A stretch of 64,000 nucleotides of DNA from Mesorhizobium sp. M4B.F.Ca.ET.203.01.1.1 (GTDB lineage Bacteria > Pseudomonadota > Alphaproteobacteria > Rhizobiales > Rhizobiaceae): positions 124,001-188,000 of the forward strand of contig NZ_SRUO01000004.1 in NCBI RefSeq assembly GCF_004791025.1, given 5' to 3'. The translations under genes were made by a program, and so were the position numbers. Under the pieces are notes generated by a model. It was not told the DNA's origin and did not search any database. It worked only from the letters and a program-made list of their open reading frames with translations. This document shows, piece after piece, positions 16,907-25,954 of this stretch. How positions within the stretch are numbered: the stretch's first letter is position 1; each line of letters begins with the position of its first letter.

Positions 16907-17464
16907 CCGCGCCGCCAATTCTGTCTCATTGCGAAGGCCGTGCTGAAAGAGGCAAACGGCAGCGGCCGCCTCGCCTCCGGTCCGCGCGACAACATTTGTT
17001 ATAGCTCGCTCGGCGGCACGCTCGTACCTTCGGTTCGCACCATATCTTGCTGCGTTGCACAACGTCGCACTGCCCTTGACTCATTCGCCAAGGCAACCAT
17101 CCGGAAATTATGATCAAATATCAAACAAGCACTCGCACAAGTTGCGCGCAACTTACCCAGAACTCAACCTGATGAATACTTATAGACAAAACAGAACAAG
17201 CGTCGGATTTCTGCACGACTCCCGACGCACTGGCAGTCGCAATTGGCAAAGAAGGCGAAAAATGGGCGAATCTGTGCCTTTTGTCGGGTCCGAGATCACA
17301 GTTTTATTTCAACGCGGTAAACATTTTGTGTTGCGGCGCAGCATTCCGTGCTACATTCGTTAGCAGTTGCGAATGTGCCGTGGAGGAGCTGAGCAGTTGG
17401 GCCTTCTGCTGACCGGCATTGATTTCTATCCAGCCTTAGCGGATGACATCGGCGGAAGCCGCTG
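16907..17464. other. 558-base leader region of the glycan operon, with inverted repeat
   Basis: No convincing gene. It is AT-richer than its surroundings, especially 17040-17340, which fits a promoter region. ACATTCG (17353-17359) and CGAATGT (17370-17376) form a perfect 7-bp inverted repeat about 90 bases before the acyltransferase start and could be an operator or hairpin. An open frame at 17055-17363 has basic, unpatterned sequence and was not accepted. Confidence 0.4.
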
Positions 17465-18601
17465 ATGGCGAACGCGCGCGACATACAGCTCGATGCGCTG
17501 CGCGCCGTCGCCGTGACGATGGTGCTCTATGCGCATTTCCTGGCGCCCGGCGGGACGTCCTTCCTCGGCCATCTCGGCGTCCGGCTGTTCTTCGTTCTCT
17601 CCGGCTTCCTGATCACGCGGCTGCTGCTCGAAGCGCGCAATGACGCCGCGTTCGAGGCCGGGCCGGCGCTGCGGGCCTTCTACATCCGCCGCATGCTTAG
17701 AATCTTCCCGCCCTATTTCGCCGTGCTCGGCCTCGTCTGGCTAACCGACCTCGAACAGGCCAGCGGATCGCTCGCCTGGCATGCGCTCTATCTCTCCAAT
17801 TTCTGGTACGCGCTGCGCAACGAGTGGACGCCCTGGCTGCTCTGCCATTTCTGGAGTCTCAGCATCGAGGAGCAATTCTACGTCGCCTGGCCGCTGATCG
17901 TGCTGCTGGCGCCGCGCCGCCGCGTCGAGGCGATCATCGGCGGCGTCATCGTGCTGTCGCTCGCCTACCGCTTCTACTGGCCGGTGACCGCCGTGCCGGC
18001 ACTGGCGCGCGACCTGCTGCCGCCGGCCTCGATGGACGCGCTGGCCTGCGGCGCGCTGCTTGCGGCGCGGCGCGCCAGGGGCGCCGACGTGCCGCGCTGG
18101 ATGCGGCTCGGCTGGCCGGGATTCGCGGGCCTGTTCCTGGTTATCCAGTGGTTCATCCCGGCACCGGCGAACCCGATGCTGGAATGGGCGCATTGGCTGC
18201 TGCTGCAAGTGCTGCCGCTGGTGCCGCTGATGGCCATCGTCGGCGCCTTCTCGCGCGGCGTCGGCGGCGCCATAGGCCGGTTCGCCGAACTGCCGCCACT
18301 GCTCTCGCTTGGCCGCATCAGCTACGGCGTCTATCTCTACCACCCGATCCTGCTGGCCTACGCCGTCAAGGCGCAGCCCTGGATTCCGCTCAACGTCTCC
18401 GAACAGGGGCCGGGGCGGTTCCTGGTCGCCGGCACCGCCACCATCGTCGCGGCTTCGATCTCCTGGATGGTTTTCGAAAAGCCGCTCAATGGCCTCAAGC
18501 GGCATTTTCCCTACGTCGCGCGCGGACGCAGCGCGGCGTGGTCCGGACGGCCGGCGGGCGGCCCCGTGCCGTCGCTGCAGCGAACGGATGCAAGACAATG
18601 A
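17465..18601 (+). CDS. membrane O-acyltransferase (acyltransferase 3 family)
   Basis: A 378-residue polytopic inner-membrane enzyme. The N-terminal DIQLDALRAVAVTMVLYAHF and LFFVLSGFLITRLLL are the signature of OafA/NodX/ExoZ-type acyltransferases, which acetylate or succinylate surface sugars using acyl-CoA. FWSLSIEEQFYVAWPL is a further conserved membrane motif. About ten hydrophobic segments follow, ending in a basic tail. Its stop overlaps the ATG of the next glycosyltransferase (ATGA), so it heads a coupled glycan operon. The start has GGCGGAAG upstream. The sugar target is unknown. Confidence 0.9.
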   Translation: MANARDIQLDALRAVAVTMVLYAHFLAPGGTSFLGHLGVRLFFVLSGFLITRLLLEARNDAAFEAGPALRAFYIRRMLRIFPPYFAVLGLVWLTDLEQASGSLAWHALYLSNFWYALRNEWTPWLLCHFWSLSIEEQFYVAWPLIVLLAPRRRVEAIIGGVIVLSLAYRFYWPVTAVPALARDLLPPASMDALACGALLAARRARGADVPRWMRLGWPGFAGLFLVIQWFIPAPANPMLEWAHWLLLQVLPLVPLMAIVGAFSRGVGGAIGRFAELPPLLSLGRISYGVYLYHPILLAYAVKAQPWIPLNVSEQGPGRFLVAGTATIVAASISWMVFEKPLNGLKRHFPYVARGRSAAWSGRPAGGPVPSLQRTDARQ

Positions 18602-19707
18602 CCGCCGCGCCGCTCGTTTCCGTGCTTTTGCCGGTCTACAATGCCGGGCCCTATCTCGCTGCCGCGATCGGCTCCATCCTGCGGCAGGACTATGTGCGCC
18701 TCGAAGTGATCGCGATCGACGACGGCTCGAGCGACAATTCGCTGGAAATCCTGGAGCGCCACCGCAAGGCCGACAGCCGTGTCACCCTGATCTCGCGCGA
18801 AAACCGCGGCCTCGTCGCCACCCTCAACGAGGGGCTGAAGCTCGCCCAGGGCGAGTTGGTGGCGCGCATGGACGCCGACGACATCGCCTATCCGTGGCGC
18901 CTGTCGCGCCAGGTGGCGCTGTTCGCCGACCGGCCGGAGCTCGGCTTCTGCGGCGCCGGCATAGACATGCTTCAGCACGGCCGCATCAAGAGCGGCGAGC
19001 TCGATCCGGTGTTCAAGATCGGCCGCATCCCGATCCTGTCGCAGTTCTTCACCATCTTCATGCATCCGACCGTGGTCTACAACCGCGAGGTCATCGGCGA
19101 AGACAGCCTGTACTACGACCCCGGCTACCGGCACGCCGAGGATTTCGACCTCTTCCGACGGCTGGCCGCCCGCTATCCGGCGGCGATGATGCCGGAGAAC
19201 CTACTCGTCTACCGCATCCATCCGGGCAGCGTGACCAGCCGGCATGCCAAGGAGATGCGCCGCACGCATCTCAGGATCGTGGCCGAAAACCTCGAACGCG
19301 AAGGCCTGGCAGAAGCGACGCGGGACCTTCGCGACATCGGCGAGGATGTCTCGTTCGACACGGTCGCCGGCGCGGCCCGGTTCATCGTCGCGCTGGAGCA
19401 ACGGATCGCCACGCTACCGGACGAGACGCGGCCAAGCTTCGCCGCTGGCGCGCTCAACCTGTTCTATTTCCTCTACCAGCTCGTCGGCGACGAGAATAAG
19501 CCGCCGCTGACGCATGAACTCTTGACGCGGACGGCGAAGTGGGACGCCATCCGCCGCCGCGAGAAATACGCGCTCAGCCCCGGGCACTGGGCTCCCTGGC
19601 TCAGCCTCGCCTCGATCACCGCCGGCAAGAAGGCCGACTGGCTGGCCTACTATCTCAAGACCAGGCCGGAAGCCGAAGTGCTCAAACCGTATCGGGTGGG
19701 GGCATGA
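18598..19707 (+). CDS. family 2 glycosyltransferase
   Basis: A 369-residue GT-A enzyme. It begins PLVSVLLPVYNAGPYLAAAI, then EVIAIDDGSSDNSLEIL and the metal-binding DxD region ELVARMDADDIAYPWRL. The acceptor-side motif RHAEDFDLFRRLA (ED acid/base pair) is also present. The C-terminal 100 residues are a helical extension. Translation is coupled to the acyltransferase by the ATGA overlap. A 313-base gap with inverted repeats then separates it from the next glycosyltransferase. It probably builds an oligosaccharide repeat unit in the cytoplasm. Confidence 0.9.
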   Translation: MTAAPLVSVLLPVYNAGPYLAAAIGSILRQDYVRLEVIAIDDGSSDNSLEILERHRKADSRVTLISRENRGLVATLNEGLKLAQGELVARMDADDIAYPWRLSRQVALFADRPELGFCGAGIDMLQHGRIKSGELDPVFKIGRIPILSQFFTIFMHPTVVYNREVIGEDSLYYDPGYRHAEDFDLFRRLAARYPAAMMPENLLVYRIHPGSVTSRHAKEMRRTHLRIVAENLEREGLAEATRDLRDIGEDVSFDTVAGAARFIVALEQRIATLPDETRPSFAAGALNLFYFLYQLVGDENKPPLTHELLTRTAKWDAIRRREKYALSPGHWAPWLSLASITAGKKADWLAYYLKTRPEAEVLKPYRVGA

Positions 19708-19767
19708 GCGCGTCACTAAAACCGCCAATCTCTCCGGCGCTGGCGATTGGCGAAAGCCGGTGTGACG

Positions 19768-19969
19768 GCCAATCTCCCCCCTTGCGGGGGAGTTGCCCGG
19801 CAGGGCAGAGGGGGGTGCTGTCCCGCCGGCGTGTCAGCCATGGGCTTTCGCGGCGCAAGCCTGATCTTCGGTTGGAAAAAGCCAACGTCGAAGACCAGCG
19901 TTCCTTCCCACCCCCCTCTGGCCTGCCGGCCATCTCCCCCGCAAGGGGGGAGATCGGCGGCTTCGCCGT
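19768..19969. repeat. two inverted copies of a C/G-rich palindromic intergenic repeat
   Basis: One copy (about 19768-19818) and a near-exact reverse-complement copy (about 19905-19969) flank about 90 bases. Each contains a small hairpin of the type ATCTCCCCC-n-GGGGGAG and the string CTGCCGGCC or its complement. Relatives are at 22800, 24411-24749, 36433 and 53591. It fills most of the gap between two glycosyltransferase genes. Confidence 0.65.
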
Positions 19970-20020
19970 CGGCGCCCTCTTTACGATCGGCAACCATGAC
20001 CACCCTGCGGGGGGCGCGGC

Positions 20021-21013
20021 ATGAACGAACGACTGCCCCCGCCCTCACCCGCCCGCCATCGGCCGGAGGTTTCCTTCGTCGTCTGCACGCGCGACCGCGT
20101 CGACGTGCTGGAGGCCTGTATCGCCTCGATTCAGGCGGCCTGCCGGACTCATCCTGCCTTTCCGGCCGAGCTGGTGGTGGTCGACAATGGCTCGCGCGAC
20201 GGCACGCCGGAACGCCTGGCCTCGATCGCCGAGAAATCGAAGGTGCCCATCACCGCCCTCTCCGAGCCACGGCCCGGGCTGGCGGCGGCGCGCAATTCCG
20301 GACTGGCGCGGGCGCGCGGCCGCGTGCTGGTGTTCGTCGACGACGACTGCAAGCTCGAGCGGACCTATCTGCGCGACCTGCAGCGGCATTATGCGAGCGG
20401 CGAGAAATGGCTGATCCGCGGCGGCCGTGTCGAGCTCGGCGACGCACGCGACCTGCCCTTCACCATCAAGCGCTGCGAGCAGCGCCAGCGGCTGACGCCG
20501 GCCGTCCATCCGGGCGGCTTCGTGCTCGGCTGCAACATGACCATGCACCGCGACGTCGCCGCCCGCATCGGGCCCTTCGACGAGCGCTTCGGCACCGGCG
20601 GCGCGCTGCGCTCGGCCGAGGACACCGACTATCTGGTGCGGGCAATGCTGCTCGGCATGCCGGTCGAATATGTGCCTGACATGACGATCTTCCACCATCA
20701 CGGCCGGCGCGACCGCAAGGCGATCGACCGGCTGCACCGCGACTATCATTTCGGCAATGGCGCGCTCTGCCTGAAGCATATCCGCCGCGCGCCCTGGCTG
20801 CTCAGGCATTTCTACTGGGCGGTGCGCGCGGCACTGCGCGAGCTTGTCGGCGGCCCAAGGTTCGATCCCGAGCTCAGGCTGTCGCACTGGCCCGTCGTCG
20901 CCATGAACCTGGCGGGCGCGGCGAAATTCGCGCTGCTTGTCATCACCAGGCGGCCGGCCCCCGAACCGCTGCGGCGCGCCGAGCCCGGCGAAGCCGAGGC
21001 CAGGGCGCGATGA
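20021..21013 (+). CDS. family 2 glycosyltransferase
   Basis: A 330-residue GT-A enzyme. It starts with a polar leader and then VSFVVCTRDRVDVLEACI. AELVVVDNGSRDGTPERL and VLVFVDDDCKLERTYL give the nucleotide-sugar and metal site. GCNMTMHRDVAARIGPFDE and SAEDTDYLVRAML provide the acceptor-side acidic pair, and IFHHHGRR follows. The stop codon overlaps the ABC exporter ATG (ATGA). It belongs to the same surface-glycan operon as the genes at 17465-19707, although a repeat-filled gap intervenes. Confidence 0.9.
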   Translation: MNERLPPPSPARHRPEVSFVVCTRDRVDVLEACIASIQAACRTHPAFPAELVVVDNGSRDGTPERLASIAEKSKVPITALSEPRPGLAAARNSGLARARGRVLVFVDDDCKLERTYLRDLQRHYASGEKWLIRGGRVELGDARDLPFTIKRCEQRQRLTPAVHPGGFVLGCNMTMHRDVAARIGPFDERFGTGGALRSAEDTDYLVRAMLLGMPVEYVPDMTIFHHHGRRDRKAIDRLHRDYHFGNGALCLKHIRRAPWLLRHFYWAVRAALRELVGGPRFDPELRLSHWPVVAMNLAGAAKFALLVITRRPAPEPLRRAEPGEAEARAR

Positions 21014-22788
21014 TCCGGCCGCTGCCACCGGCGCTCTCGATCCTGCGGCGCGCGCTCGGCGGCGGGCTGCGGCGCCTGCTGCCGATCGTGGTGCTGCTCG
21101 GGCTTGCCGGCGCCGCGCTGGAGGGCCTCGGCATCGGCCTGATCATCCCGCTGCTCGGCATCATCATGGGTCATGGCGACGCTTCCGGCATGGGCGGTCT
21201 CTCCGCCCTGCTGCAGAAGGTCGGCGCCGGGCTCGGCGAGCGCGAGCGGCTGATCGCCATCTCGGCGGCGATCCTCGGCTCGATCCTGCTCAAGAACCTG
21301 CTCGGCTTCGCCAATACGGTGCTGACCGCCCACATCTACGGCAAGGCGAGTTTTTCCATCCGCAGCGCGCTGTCGGAACAGCTCTTGAGGGTCGGCTATC
21401 CCTTCTTCCTGCGCGAGAGCCCGGGCCGACTGCTCAACATCATCTCCAATGAATCCTGGCGCGCCTCCGACGCCATCCAGGCGCTGCTCGGCTCGATCGT
21501 CAGCGCCTCGGCGGCGATCATCCTGCTCGCCTTCCTGTTGCTTCTGTCCTGGAAGATGACGCTGCTGGTGACGCTGGGGCTGGCCCTTGTCCAGGTGGCG
21601 CATGCGATGCTGTCAGCCCATCTCAAGGCGCCGAGCCGCAGCGTTGCCTCGCGCAACAGCGCGCTCGCCTCGCGGATGCTGCATCTGGTGCATGCCGGGC
21701 GCCTCATCCGCATCTTCGGCCAGGAGGCGCGCGAGAAGGCGGCGTTCGACAGGGCCTCCGACGGGGTGCGCCATGCCGCCTTCGTGCTTTCGACCCGCCA
21801 GGGCGCGCTGCCGCCGCTGACCGAGGTTCTGCATGCCATGCTGTTCCTGGCGACGGTGATCGGCGCGTGGCTGGCCGATGTCAGCTTCCCGCTGACCGCC
21901 GCCTTCCTCATCCTGCTCTACCGGCTGCAGCCGCATATGCGGGCGCTGCAGATGTCTTGGAGCCAGCTGCAGGGGCTCTCCGGATCGCTGGAAGAGGTGA
22001 CCTGGCTGCTCGACCCCACCGGCAAGCCGGCGCCGCCGCAGGGCAGCCTGCCGTTTCCGGGGCTTAAGGAACGCATCGCTTTCGAGGGCGTCAGTTTCAC
22101 CTATGCCAGCGAGGAGCAGCGCGCGGCGGTGCTGCATGCCGCTACCTTCGACATCCGGGCGGGCCGTTCGACGGCGCTGATCGGCCGCTCCGGCGCCGGC
22201 AAGACGACGATCGTCAATCTTCTGTGCCGCTTCGTCGAGCCGGACGGCGGCGAAATCCTCATCGACGGCACGCCGCTTGGCGAGATCGATCCGTCCGACT
22301 GGCGGCGCCACATCGCTCTGGCCAGCCAGGAGCTGGAGCTGGTCGACGGCACGATCCTCGACAACATCACCTATGGCCATGACACCGCGTCAGTCGAAGA
22401 CGCCGAGCGCGCCGCGCGGCTCGCCGAGGCGCATGAGTTCATCGAGCGCCTGCCGCAGGGCTACGCCACCGTCGCCGGCTATCGCGGCGTCAACCTGTCG
22501 GCCGGGCAGCGGCAGCGCATCGCGCTGGCGCGCGCGCTGGTGCGCGACCCCGACATACTAATCCTCGACGAGGCCACCAACGCGGTCGACGGGCTGTCGG
22601 AAGCGGCGATCGTCGAAACGCTGAAATCGCGCGCCGGACGGCGCACGACGCTGGTCATCAGCCACCATCACTCAACGATCTCGTTCTGCGACGACGTGGT
22701 GATCCTCGACCATGGCAGGGTGAAGAAGCAGGCGCCGTTCGCCACGCTGGCCGCGCTCAGCATGGACGAGCTTTACCAGCCGGAGTGA
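21010..22788 (+). CDS. ABC exporter, fused permease and ATPase (MsbA/PglK type)
   Basis: A 592-residue half-transporter. The N-terminal membrane domain has about six helices. The ATPase domain has Walker A GRSGAGKTT (about residue 392), the signature LSAGQRQRIALARAL, Walker B ILILDEATNAVD and an H-loop in LVISHHHSTISF. Position after two glycosyltransferases and an acyltransferase, with overlapping start and stop, points to flipping or export of a lipid-linked glycan. The subfamily also includes lipid flippases, so the cargo remains an inference. Confidence 0.9.
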   Translation: MIRPLPPALSILRRALGGGLRRLLPIVVLLGLAGAALEGLGIGLIIPLLGIIMGHGDASGMGGLSALLQKVGAGLGERERLIAISAAILGSILLKNLLGFANTVLTAHIYGKASFSIRSALSEQLLRVGYPFFLRESPGRLLNIISNESWRASDAIQALLGSIVSASAAIILLAFLLLLSWKMTLLVTLGLALVQVAHAMLSAHLKAPSRSVASRNSALASRMLHLVHAGRLIRIFGQEAREKAAFDRASDGVRHAAFVLSTRQGALPPLTEVLHAMLFLATVIGAWLADVSFPLTAAFLILLYRLQPHMRALQMSWSQLQGLSGSLEEVTWLLDPTGKPAPPQGSLPFPGLKERIAFEGVSFTYASEEQRAAVLHAATFDIRAGRSTALIGRSGAGKTTIVNLLCRFVEPDGGEILIDGTPLGEIDPSDWRRHIALASQELELVDGTILDNITYGHDTASVEDAERAARLAEAHEFIERLPQGYATVAGYRGVNLSAGQRQRIALARALVRDPDILILDEATNAVDGLSEAAIVETLKSRAGRRTTLVISHHHSTISFCDDVVILDHGRVKKQAPFATLAALSMDELYQPE

Positions 22789-22799
22789 GGGGCGACGCT

Positions 22800-22858
22800 G
22801 AAACTGCCAATCTCTCCCCCGCGGGGAGATCGGCAGCTCTGCGGTTTTCGCCAATCCT
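22800..22858. repeat. C/G-rich palindromic intergenic repeat
   Basis: CCAATCTCTCCCCCGCGGGGAGATCGG forms a compact hairpin similar to the repeats at 19768-19969. It sits between the convergent ABC exporter and coiled-coil genes and may help end both transcripts. Confidence 0.55.
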
Positions 22859-24272
22859 AAGACGCGTGCAGCCGGCGGCGCGCGCGGCGGCGGTGGGTGG
22901 GGTGCGCGGGGTCGGCGACCACGCCGGCGATCTCGACGACATTGTCCTCGCGTGTCCTGGCGGTGGTCACCCGGTGCAGGCGCTCAAAGGGTAAGAGCTC
23001 CTTGATGCGGGCATTGAGCGTCGCGACCTCGGCGCGCAGGTCCTCGCATTCCTGCTTCTGGATATCGAGCTCGATCTGCTCGGAGGCCTGCTGCAGCGAC
23101 AGCTGCGAGAGATTGGCGTTGACGGCCGAGAGGTTCATCTTGTCGCTTTCGCTCTCGCTCCTCAGCACGGCCAGCTTCTCGTCGGCGATCTGCTTTTCGG
23201 CGAGCGCGTCGCTGGCCTGCGCCTTGAGCCTGGCGATCTCGCTTGCCGCCTCGCCGTTCTCGTTCGCGGCACGCTCCAGCCGCGCCTGCAGGTCCTGGAT
23301 CTCGGAACGCAGGCCGCGCATCTCGGCCTGGCCACGCGCAAGCTCGGCCTCGCGATCGGCCTCGGTGAGGCTGGTCGCCTCTGCCGATTCCTGGAGCCTC
23401 GCCTGGGCGCTCTCCAGCGCCTTCTGCAGCCGCGCCTCCTCCTTCTCGCTCCTGCCGAGCGCGGCGGCCAGATCGGTGATCCGCGCCATGTCGGTGGCGT
23501 GCATGGCCGCGACCTCGTCCATCTTGTGGCGCGCCTCGGCTTCGCGCTTCTGCGACTGGTCGAGGTCGACCGCCAGGCTGACCTGCTTTTCGCGCAGCAT
23601 CTTGCTCTCGCTGGCGCTTCGGTTGGCCTCGACGGCTTTCGCCGAAAGCTGCTTGGCGATGTCGCCGAACTCGGCCTCGCGCCTGGCGCCGGCATTGGCC
23701 GCCTCGACGAGCTCGAGCCTCGCCGCGGCGAGCGCGGCGCGCAGCGCCTCGCGCTCCTGCACCAGGCTCGCCTCGCGCTGCTGCAGCGCCTCGAACGCGC
23801 CGTCGCGCTCGCGCTGCTTGCGCGCCGCCTCGACCAGTTGCTCCGACAGCGCCCGCTGCTCGCCGGAAAGCCCGGCATTGGTAAGTTCCATCTCGTTGGC
23901 GCGCAGGATGTCGCCATGCAGGATGCCGAGGAACTCGCGCGTCAAATGCTGCGAGGTGGCGATCTCCGAGAGCTTGCCGCTGATTTCCTCCAGGTGCCCC
24001 TGCGCATCGCGGAACAGCCCATCAAGGGCGCCAAGCGCGGCAAGCCTGGTCTGCGTGTGCGGGGTCAGGCGCTGTGGATTCTCGCCCGCTTGCACTTCGG
24101 CCTCCGGCCGTGGAGCGTCCTCTTCCGGCACGGAATCCGGCCCCGCGACGCTGACCTCCTCCGATGATTCTTCGTCGAGGCACGCATCGAATGCTTCCGC
24201 CAAATCCGTCTGGAGCTCCTCGAAAGCTCTGTCCACCTCATCGGCACGCTTGATAAGTTTCTTGAAGTTCAT
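22857..24272 (-). CDS. long coiled-coil protein, unknown function
   Basis: A 471-residue protein starting MNFKKLIKRADEVDRAFEEL (GGAGGTG upstream). After an acidic, proline-containing linker (about residues 40-75), residues about 120-430 are almost continuous heptad-rich coiled coil, full of Ala, Glu, Gln, Arg and Leu, with no proline. The C-terminus is short and basic. It lacks a signal peptide, membrane segment or ATPase motif, so it is not an SMC protein. An imperfect CtrA-like site (TTAA-N7-CTAA, 24309-24323) lies about 37 bases upstream. Proximity to minCDE suggests, but does not show, a cell-envelope or polarity role. Confidence 0.75.
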   Translation of the reverse strand: MNFKKLIKRADEVDRAFEELQTDLAEAFDACLDEESSEEVSVAGPDSVPEEDAPRPEAEVQAGENPQRLTPHTQTRLAALGALDGLFRDAQGHLEEISGKLSEIATSQHLTREFLGILHGDILRANEMELTNAGLSGEQRALSEQLVEAARKQRERDGAFEALQQREASLVQEREALRAALAAARLELVEAANAGARREAEFGDIAKQLSAKAVEANRSASESKMLREKQVSLAVDLDQSQKREAEARHKMDEVAAMHATDMARITDLAAALGRSEKEEARLQKALESAQARLQESAEATSLTEADREAELARGQAEMRGLRSEIQDLQARLERAANENGEAASEIARLKAQASDALAEKQIADEKLAVLRSESESDKMNLSAVNANLSQLSLQQASEQIELDIQKQECEDLRAEVATLNARIKELLPFERLHRVTTARTREDNVVEIAGVVADPAHPTHRRRARRRLHAS

Positions 24273-24410
24273 GACCGAACACCTCCAACTCAAACGCACT
24301 TCGGATAATTAACGATTAGCTAATATGGGCTTCTACATCCCTCGCTTCCGCTAGGGAAGTCCCCCGATAGGACTAGCGCGCACGGCAAGAACGGCGCGAC
24401 AGCGCCCGCC

Positions 24411-24749
24411 CGTGGCCTGCCGGACATCGCCCTCGAGGGGGAATCCGGCTGTCTTGCCTGCCTGTAGCCAATTCATCGTTTGAGGAGTGAGTTTCTCGAA
24501 AAGCTTCGATCTAGGGCGCAGGGGCCGGCCGACCAGAGGGGGGTGCGAAGGATCGCAGGAACCGCCGGGGAGGCTCCGGTTCCTCGCCCCCACGAAGGCG
24601 GGGGAGAGGTGGCTCGGCGAAGCCGAGACGGAGAGGGGAGATGCGCCGGCCTTGAAATCGATCAGAGGGAACCCGCCGGCGTCGCAGGCCCCCTCTCCGG
24701 CCGCTGCGCGGCCACCTCTCCCCCGCCTCTGGCGGGGGAGAGGTAAAGC
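24411..24749. repeat. cluster of C/G-rich palindromic repeats between coiled-coil gene and minE
   Basis: A 482-base gap with no gene. It holds a copy near 24411-24447 (GTGGCCTGCCGGACATCG, then a hairpin) and a pair near 24586-24638 and 24690-24749 that are inverted relative to each other (GGCGGGGGAGAGGTGGC and its complement). These belong to the same repeat family as 19768-19969. Confidence 0.6.
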
Positions 24750-24754
24750 ACCTG

Positions 24755-25027
24755 CTACCCCGCCAGCGCCAGCGGCGTGGCGCTCTTGTTGGGGATCTGG
24801 ATATCGATTTCCAGCGTCGACATGGTCTTGCCGCGCTCCATCGAGACCTGGAGGTAATCCTGATCGATCTGCACATGCTTGGCGATCACCGCCATGATCT
24901 CCTCGCGCAGAATGGAGACCAGATCGGGCTGGCCGCGGCTCTGGCGCTCGTAGGCGAGCAGCAGCTGCAGCCGCTCGCGCGCCACCGGCGCGCTGGTGCG
25001 CCGCTTGAAGAGGTCGAGAATGTTCAT
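24755..25027 (-). CDS. minE: cell division topological specificity factor MinE
   Basis: A 90-residue protein. The N-terminal amphipathic [20 protein letters not shown] is the MinD- and membrane-binding segment. [20 protein letters not shown] and [16 protein letters not shown] match the anti-MinCD and dimerisation parts, and LEIDIQIP is the final strand. It displaces MinC from MinD and drives the oscillation that places the division site. Its ATG overlaps the minD stop (ATGA), so it is the last gene of minCDE. Confidence 0.95.
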   Translation of the reverse strand: MNILDLFKRRTSAPVARERLQLLLAYERQSRGQPDLVSILREEIMAVIAKHVQIDQDYLQVSMERGKTMSTLEIDIQIPNKSATPLALAG

Positions 25028-25839
25028 GCCGCCCTCCTTCCGAGCAGACGGTTGAGCAGGCCCTTGCGCTCGAAGGGCACGACCACCGGCAGGTCCTCGC
25101 CTTCCAGTCGCCTTGCGGCGTCGATATAGGCCTTGGCGGCGACGTTGGCCGGATCGGCCAACGTCACCGGCGAGCCGAGGTTCGAGGCCCTCAGCACATC
25201 CTGGCTTTCGGGGATGATGCCAAGCAGCGGCGTCGACAGGATCTCCAGCACGTCGTTGATCGAGAGCATTTCACCGCGCGCAGCGCGCGCCGCGTCATAG
25301 CGCGTCACCAGCACGTGCTTGGCGATCGCCTCGCCCTGCTCGGCCTTCATGGTGCGGGCGTCGAGCAGGCCGATGATGCGGTCGGAATCGCGCACCGAGC
25401 TGACCTCCGGGTTGGTGACGATGACCGCCTCGTCGGCAAAGCGCATGGCGAGCTGGGCGCCGCGCTCGATGCCGGCCGGGCTGTCGCAGAAGACATAGTC
25501 GAATACCGAGCGCAGCCGCTCGATCACCTCGCCGACGCCTTCCTCGGTCAGCGCATCCTTGTCGCGCGTCTGCGAGGCCGGCAGCAGGAACAGCGTCTCG
25601 ACCCGCTTGTCGCGGATCAGCGCCTGCGAGAGCTTCGCCGTGCCCTGGATGACGTTGACGAGGTCGAACACGACGCGCCGCTCGGCGCCCATGATCAGGT
25701 CGAGGTTTCTCAGGCCCACGTCGAAATCGACCAGCGCCACCTTCTTGCCGGTCTTGGCGACCGCGGCACCCAGCGCCGCTGTCGACGTCGTCTTGCCGAC
25801 GCCTCCCTTGCCTGAGGTGACCACCACTACCTTGCCCAT
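25024..25839 (-). CDS. minD: septum site-determining ATPase MinD
   Basis: A 271-residue ParA-type ATPase. The deviant Walker A is [12 protein letters not shown] near the N-terminus. [17 protein letters not shown] and [17 protein letters not shown] are MinD hallmarks. The C-terminal membrane-targeting helix is [14 protein letters not shown]. It binds MinC or MinE at the inner membrane in its ATP form. The ATG at 25839 has GGAGG upstream. The longer open frame to 25905 is not used. It is the middle gene of the operon. Confidence 0.96.
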   Translation of the reverse strand: MGKVVVVTSGKGGVGKTTSTAALGAAVAKTGKKVALVDFDVGLRNLDLIMGAERRVVFDLVNVIQGTAKLSQALIRDKRVETLFLLPASQTRDKDALTEEGVGEVIERLRSVFDYVFCDSPAGIERGAQLAMRFADEAVIVTNPEVSSVRDSDRIIGLLDARTMKAEQGEAIAKHVLVTRYDAARAARGEMLSINDVLEILSTPLLGIIPESQDVLRASNLGSPVTLADPANVAAKAYIDAARRLEGEDLPVVVPFERKGLLNRLLGRRAA

Positions 25840-25954
25840 GAAATGCCTCCGTTTGGCGATTGTTGTTTCGGCCGTGCCAGGCACGGTGTTGCAGGACCAT
25901 CGCACGCGAAACCGGTCCCAGGCTTACGATTGCGCCGCCCCAGATCGGCCGGGG

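Noticed and set aside
17055..17363. Plus-strand 102-residue frame in the glycan leader
   Set aside because: Its basic, unpatterned sequence, AT-rich context and lack of a ribosome-binding site make it unlikely to be a gene.
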